33,382 nucleotides of DNA, taken from Bacteroidales bacterium UBA4788 (GTDB lineage Bacteria; Bacteroidota; Bacteroidia; Bacteroidales; VadinHA17). The DNA lies in NCBI GenBank assembly GCA_002402965.1, contig DHGW01000077.1, forward strand, positions 53,168 through 86,549. Reading direction: 5' to 3'. The notes under the pieces are model-generated. The model worked only from the letters and a program-made list of their open reading frames with translations, searched no databases and was not told where the DNA came from. Of the stretch, positions 30,704-33,382 are shown in pieces. The translations under genes and the position numbers were made by a program. Each line of letters opens with the position of its first letter. Position 1 is the first letter of the stretch.

Positions 30704-31684
30704 ATGGGGAAAATAAAGAAGATAGGCGTTCTCACATCGGGTGGCGACGCTCCAGGCATGAATGCAGCCATTCGCGCTGTAACACGCACTGCAATTTACT
30801 ACGGGCTTGAGGTGGTCGGCATAAGGCACGGCTACATGGGAATGATAAACGCAAATTTCAAGCCTCTTTACGCGCATACAGTATCAGACACAATCCAGCG
30901 AGGCGGCACTATGCTGAAGACAGCCAGGTGTGATGCATTCCGTACTCCCGAAGGAAGGAAAACGGCCTATGAAAACCTGGTGGCTGCAGGCATTGACGGT
31001 GTGGTGGTGATAGGAGGCGACGGCTCATTCAAGGGAGCCAGTCTGTTTAACGAAGAGTACAACATACCGTTTGTAGGTGTGCCCGGAACAATAGACAATG
31101 ATATTTGCGGCACCGATTATACTATCGGTTATGATACAGCACTCAACACTGTTGTTGAGGCAGTTGACAAGATCCGTGACACTGCCAGCTCCCTCAACCG
31201 AATGTTTTTTGTAGAGGTGATGGGCGCCGAGGCCGGACATATTGCACTTTACAGCGGCATCGCCAGCGGCGCAGAGGCTATCATCATGCCTGAGATAAAG
31301 GGAGAAGCGCGTGATATCACCAAGATGATCGAGACAGGCAACAAGAGAAAGAAATCAAGCAACATAATCATAGTAGCTGAGGGTGATGAAGAGGGTGGTG
31401 CAATAGCCCTCGCTGAAAGACTTAAGCCCCAGCTTACAGGATATGAGGTCAGGGTGGCCGTGCTCGGACACCTGCAGAGAGGCGGATCGCCATCTGCGCT
31501 TGATCGAGTCAACGCCAGCAGGCTGGGCAACGCCGCTGTGGAGGCGTTGCTGGACGGACAGCAGAGCGTCATGGTGGGACTGCAGAATAATGAGCCTGTA
31601 CTGGTTCCGTTCAAGAAAGCCGTGAAACAGCATAAAGGACTCAACCAGCACCTGGTTGATATAATTGACATACTTAACGTCTGA
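30704..31684 (+). CDS. pfkA: ATP-dependent 6-phosphofructokinase
   Basis: PfkA commits fructose 6-phosphate to glycolysis. The product is 326 aa, the size of the bacterial tetrameric enzyme. The ATP loop SGGDAPGMNAAIR (12-24), GGDGS (104-108) and the catalytic PGTIDNDI (Asp131) are intact. Gly in GGDGS, rather than the Asp of PPi-dependent enzymes, points to ATP as donor. It is followed by the DUF362/ferredoxin gene 20 bp downstream, which may share its transcript. Confidence 0.97.
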   Translation: MGKIKKIGVLTSGGDAPGMNAAIRAVTRTAIYYGLEVVGIRHGYMGMINANFKPLYAHTVSDTIQRGGTMLKTARCDAFRTPEGRKTAYENLVAAGIDGVVVIGGDGSFKGASLFNEEYNIPFVGVPGTIDNDICGTDYTIGYDTALNTVVEAVDKIRDTASSLNRMFFVEVMGAEAGHIALYSGIASGAEAIIMPEIKGEARDITKMIETGNKRKKSSNIIIVAEGDEEGGAIALAERLKPQLTGYEVRVAVLGHLQRGGSPSALDRVNASRLGNAAVEALLDGQQSVMVGLQNNEPVLVPFKKAVKQHKGLNQHLVDIIDILNV

Positions 31685-31704
31685 CAGGGAACGTTTTACA
31701 CTTG

Positions 31705-32817
31705 ATGGAACCATCTGAGGTATATTTCACCGATTTGCACACCACTCCCTCGCTTAACCTTCTGAAGAAGCTGGAGAGGCTGGTGAAGGCCGCCGGATTC
31801 GAGAAGATCGATTTCAGCCGGAAGATGACAGCCATTAAGATTCACTTCGGCGAGCCGGGAAATCTGGCATATCTCAGGCCCAACTTCGCGGCCAGGGTGG
31901 CTGCAATGATTAAGGATAAGGGAGGCAAACCGTACCTCACCGACTGCAATACTCTTTATTTTGGAGAACGGGCCAATGCTCCCGATCATCTCGAAGCGGC
32001 CTACACCAACGGCTACAATCCGCTAAGTGCGGGCTGTCATGTGATCATCGGTGACGGCGTCAAGGGCACTGATTTCCGTGAAATACCGGTGAACCTCGAA
32101 TACACGCGCAGTGCGATGATAGGCACGGCCATTGCTGATGCCGATATCATCATCTCGATGAACCACTTCAAGGGTCATGAGCAGACAGGATTCGGCGGTG
32201 CGCTGAAGAACCTCGGGATGGGATGCGCCTCCGTGGGAGGCAAGCTCTTCCTGCACTCCGGAAACCCACCAGTTATCTATAAAAAGAACTGCACAGGCTG
32301 TAACATCTGTGTCATCAACTGTGCGCATGATGCCGTTCACCTGGGAGAGGACAGGAAGGCGAATATCGATACGGAGAAGTGCACCGGCTGCGGCCAGTGC
32401 GTTGCCGTCTGCCAGTATGATGCTGCCAGGGTACAGTGGAGCAATGAGGGCGACACCCTGAGCAAAAAGATAGCTGAGTATTCGTTAGCTGTAGTAAAGG
32501 ACAAACCCGCTTTGCATATTAACTTTATCATGGATGTCTCGCCCGACTGTGACTGCTGGGGGCACAACGACCTGCCACTTGTGGCGGATATAGGTATTGC
32601 AGCCTCCACGGACCCCGTGGCGCTGGACAAGGCGTGTGCTGACATGGTTGTTGATGCACCTGCGGCATGGCATTTGCGGGGGGAAGCCAGAGACAATGAT
32701 CTGCGCGGGTCAGACAAGTTCCGGATGGCGCATGGCAATACCGACTGGAACACGGCACTGATTCACGGGGAGAAGATTAACCTGGGATCTTTATCGTACA
32801 AACTAATAAAGATATGA
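31705..32817 (+). CDS. DUF362 domain protein with two [4Fe-4S] clusters
   Basis: This is a 370-aa cytoplasmic protein. The N-terminal DUF362 part has IKIHFGEPGNLAYLRP (45-60), a DCNTLY region near 80 and ISMNHFKGHEQTGFGGALKNLGMG. A bacterial-type ferredoxin insert has cysteines 196, 199, 202 and 206 and 226, 229, 232 and 236. The DUF362 fold resumes at the C-terminus (SPDCDCWG onward). It probably acts in electron transfer; the partner is unknown. The ATG at 31705 is preferred over the adjacent TTG at 31702. It lies 20 bp after pfkA, and its stop overlaps the response regulator start (ATGA). Confidence 0.88.
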   Translation: MEPSEVYFTDLHTTPSLNLLKKLERLVKAAGFEKIDFSRKMTAIKIHFGEPGNLAYLRPNFAARVAAMIKDKGGKPYLTDCNTLYFGERANAPDHLEAAYTNGYNPLSAGCHVIIGDGVKGTDFREIPVNLEYTRSAMIGTAIADADIIISMNHFKGHEQTGFGGALKNLGMGCASVGGKLFLHSGNPPVIYKKNCTGCNICVINCAHDAVHLGEDRKANIDTEKCTGCGQCVAVCQYDAARVQWSNEGDTLSKKIAEYSLAVVKDKPALHINFIMDVSPDCDCWGHNDLPLVADIGIAASTDPVALDKACADMVVDAPAAWHLRGEARDNDLRGSDKFRMAHGNTDWNTALIHGEKINLGSLSYKLIKI

Positions 32818-33203
32818 AGGACCCATCATCATCAAGGCGGATGGCCATTCTCATAGTGGAGGATGATCCGCACAGCCAGCTTTACTTCACCAAGCTGCTG
32901 GCCGGTTTGTATGACACGGCGGTAGCCGACTCGGCTGCAGACGCATGGGATCTGTTGCATGAGAAGGACTTTGACCTGGTGCTGATGGATATCTCACTGA
33001 AGGGAGATGAGGATGGTCTTTCTCTGACCCGTCGCCTGCGGACGGAAGAGGCGTTTGAGAAACTGCCTATTGTAGCGGTTACGGCGTATGCTTTCCCGGA
33101 TGACCGGAAAAGGGCAATTGAGGCCGGATGTACTGATTACCTACCCAAACCGGTGAGCAGCAATGACTTGCATCGCAAGATTGCTGAACTGACGCTTAAA
33201 TAG
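32814..33203 (+). CDS. Single-domain response regulator (CheY-like receiver)
   Basis: This is a 129-aa receiver domain with no output domain. It has the acidic pocket Glu16-Asp17-Asp18 (IVEDD), phospho-acceptor Asp59 (VLMDI), Thr90 (VAVTAYA) and Lys112 (YLPKP), so it should be phosphorylatable. The sequence resembles receivers found at the C-terminus of hybrid sensor kinases. No kinase is in the window. Its ATG overlaps the stop of the DUF362/ferredoxin gene (ATGA), implying coupled translation, though a functional link is not obvious. Confidence 0.93.
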   Translation: MKDPSSSRRMAILIVEDDPHSQLYFTKLLAGLYDTAVADSAADAWDLLHEKDFDLVLMDISLKGDEDGLSLTRRLRTEEAFEKLPIVAVTAYAFPDDRKRAIEAGCTDYLPKPVSSNDLHRKIAELTLK

Positions 33204-33234
33204 CCAAAAAATTCCTAAGGGATAAAAAAATTAC

Positions 33235-33242
33235 TATTTTTG
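33235..33242 (+). promoter_or_regulatory. -7 promoter motif of tRNA-Pro
   Basis: TATTTTTG matches TAnnTTTG exactly and lies 62 bp before the tRNA. The leader it implies contains a perfect ACCTGAA-TTTG-TTCAGGT hairpin (33246-33263). Confidence 0.6.
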
Positions 33243-33304
33243 CGAACCTGAATTTGTTCAGGTAAGCTTTCTTCTCCGCCGGTTGGCTGATACGGAGGCT
33301 GAAG

Positions 33305-33377
33305 CGGGGTGTAGCGCAGTTGGTAGCGTACTACGTTCGGGACGTAGGGGCCGGAAGTTCGAGTCTTCTCACCCCGA
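33305..33377 (+). tRNA. tRNA-Pro (anticodon CGG)
   Basis: The acceptor stem CGGGGTG / CACCCCG is fully paired, with discriminator A. The anticodon stem CTACG/CGTAG encloses TTCGGGA, giving anticodon CGG. The T-arm is GGAAG-TTCGAGT-CTTCT with one G-U pair. CCA is not encoded. Confidence 0.96.
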
Positions 33378-33382
33378 CTAAA

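Overview
This 33.4 kb window looks like chromosomal DNA of a Bacteroidota bacterium, probably of the Bacteroidales/Marinilabiliales type. Four things point there: repeated TAnnTTTG -7 promoter motifs (one with a perfect TTTTG-N19-TATCTTTG layout), a PorQ type IX secretion gene beside cmk and ispH, a DUF5777 beta-barrel, and a giant fused ResB-CcsA cytochrome c assembly protein. Most of the window is normal single-copy chromosome. I see no transposase, integrase, phage gene, rRNA or CRISPR array.

Layout. 1-10.7 kb is housekeeping: ftsH (cut by the window edge) and rsfS, a biotin ligase, an SRPBCC protein, pyrE back to back with a Nudix hydrolase, coaD and lon, rpmE2, a GNAT-like protein and a class V aminotransferase-fold enzyme. 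10.8-12.8 kb holds a flippase-like membrane protein, tRNA-His(GTG), and a repeat-rich intergenic stretch with two opposed terminators, a 22-bp inverted repeat and three 72-bp tandem repeats.

12.8-22.8 kb is the most interesting block. It is a c-type cytochrome island: the ccsBA heme-attachment machine; an Fnr-type regulator with four cysteines; a divergent hexaheme lipoprotein with a short collagen-like linker; and a minus-strand operon. In transcription order that operon encodes a monoheme lipoprotein, a DUF5777 beta-barrel, a C-terminally anchored heptaheme cytochrome c, a four-helix b-type cytochrome, a small Tat-signal ORF (frameshifted), a half-length NrfD-like quinone-site protein, a frameshifted signal-peptide/Ig-like/TM protein, and a monoheme class I cytochrome c. 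An exact FNR-type palindrome lies between the regulator and the hexaheme gene, and a one-mismatch copy lies upstream of the operon. I read this as a candidate oxygen-regulated quinol-to-periplasm (perhaps to cell surface) electron pathway. The terminal acceptor cannot be told from the sequence. The two frameshifts mean that part of it may be decaying or mis-sequenced.

22.8-26.7 kb has an 80% G+C intergenic segment and an etfB-etfA-acyl-CoA dehydrogenase operon. 26.9-33.4 kb runs mostly on the plus strand: an EamA transporter, porQ-cmk-ispH, pfkA, a DUF362/ferredoxin protein overlapped by a single-domain response regulator, and tRNA-Pro(CGG).
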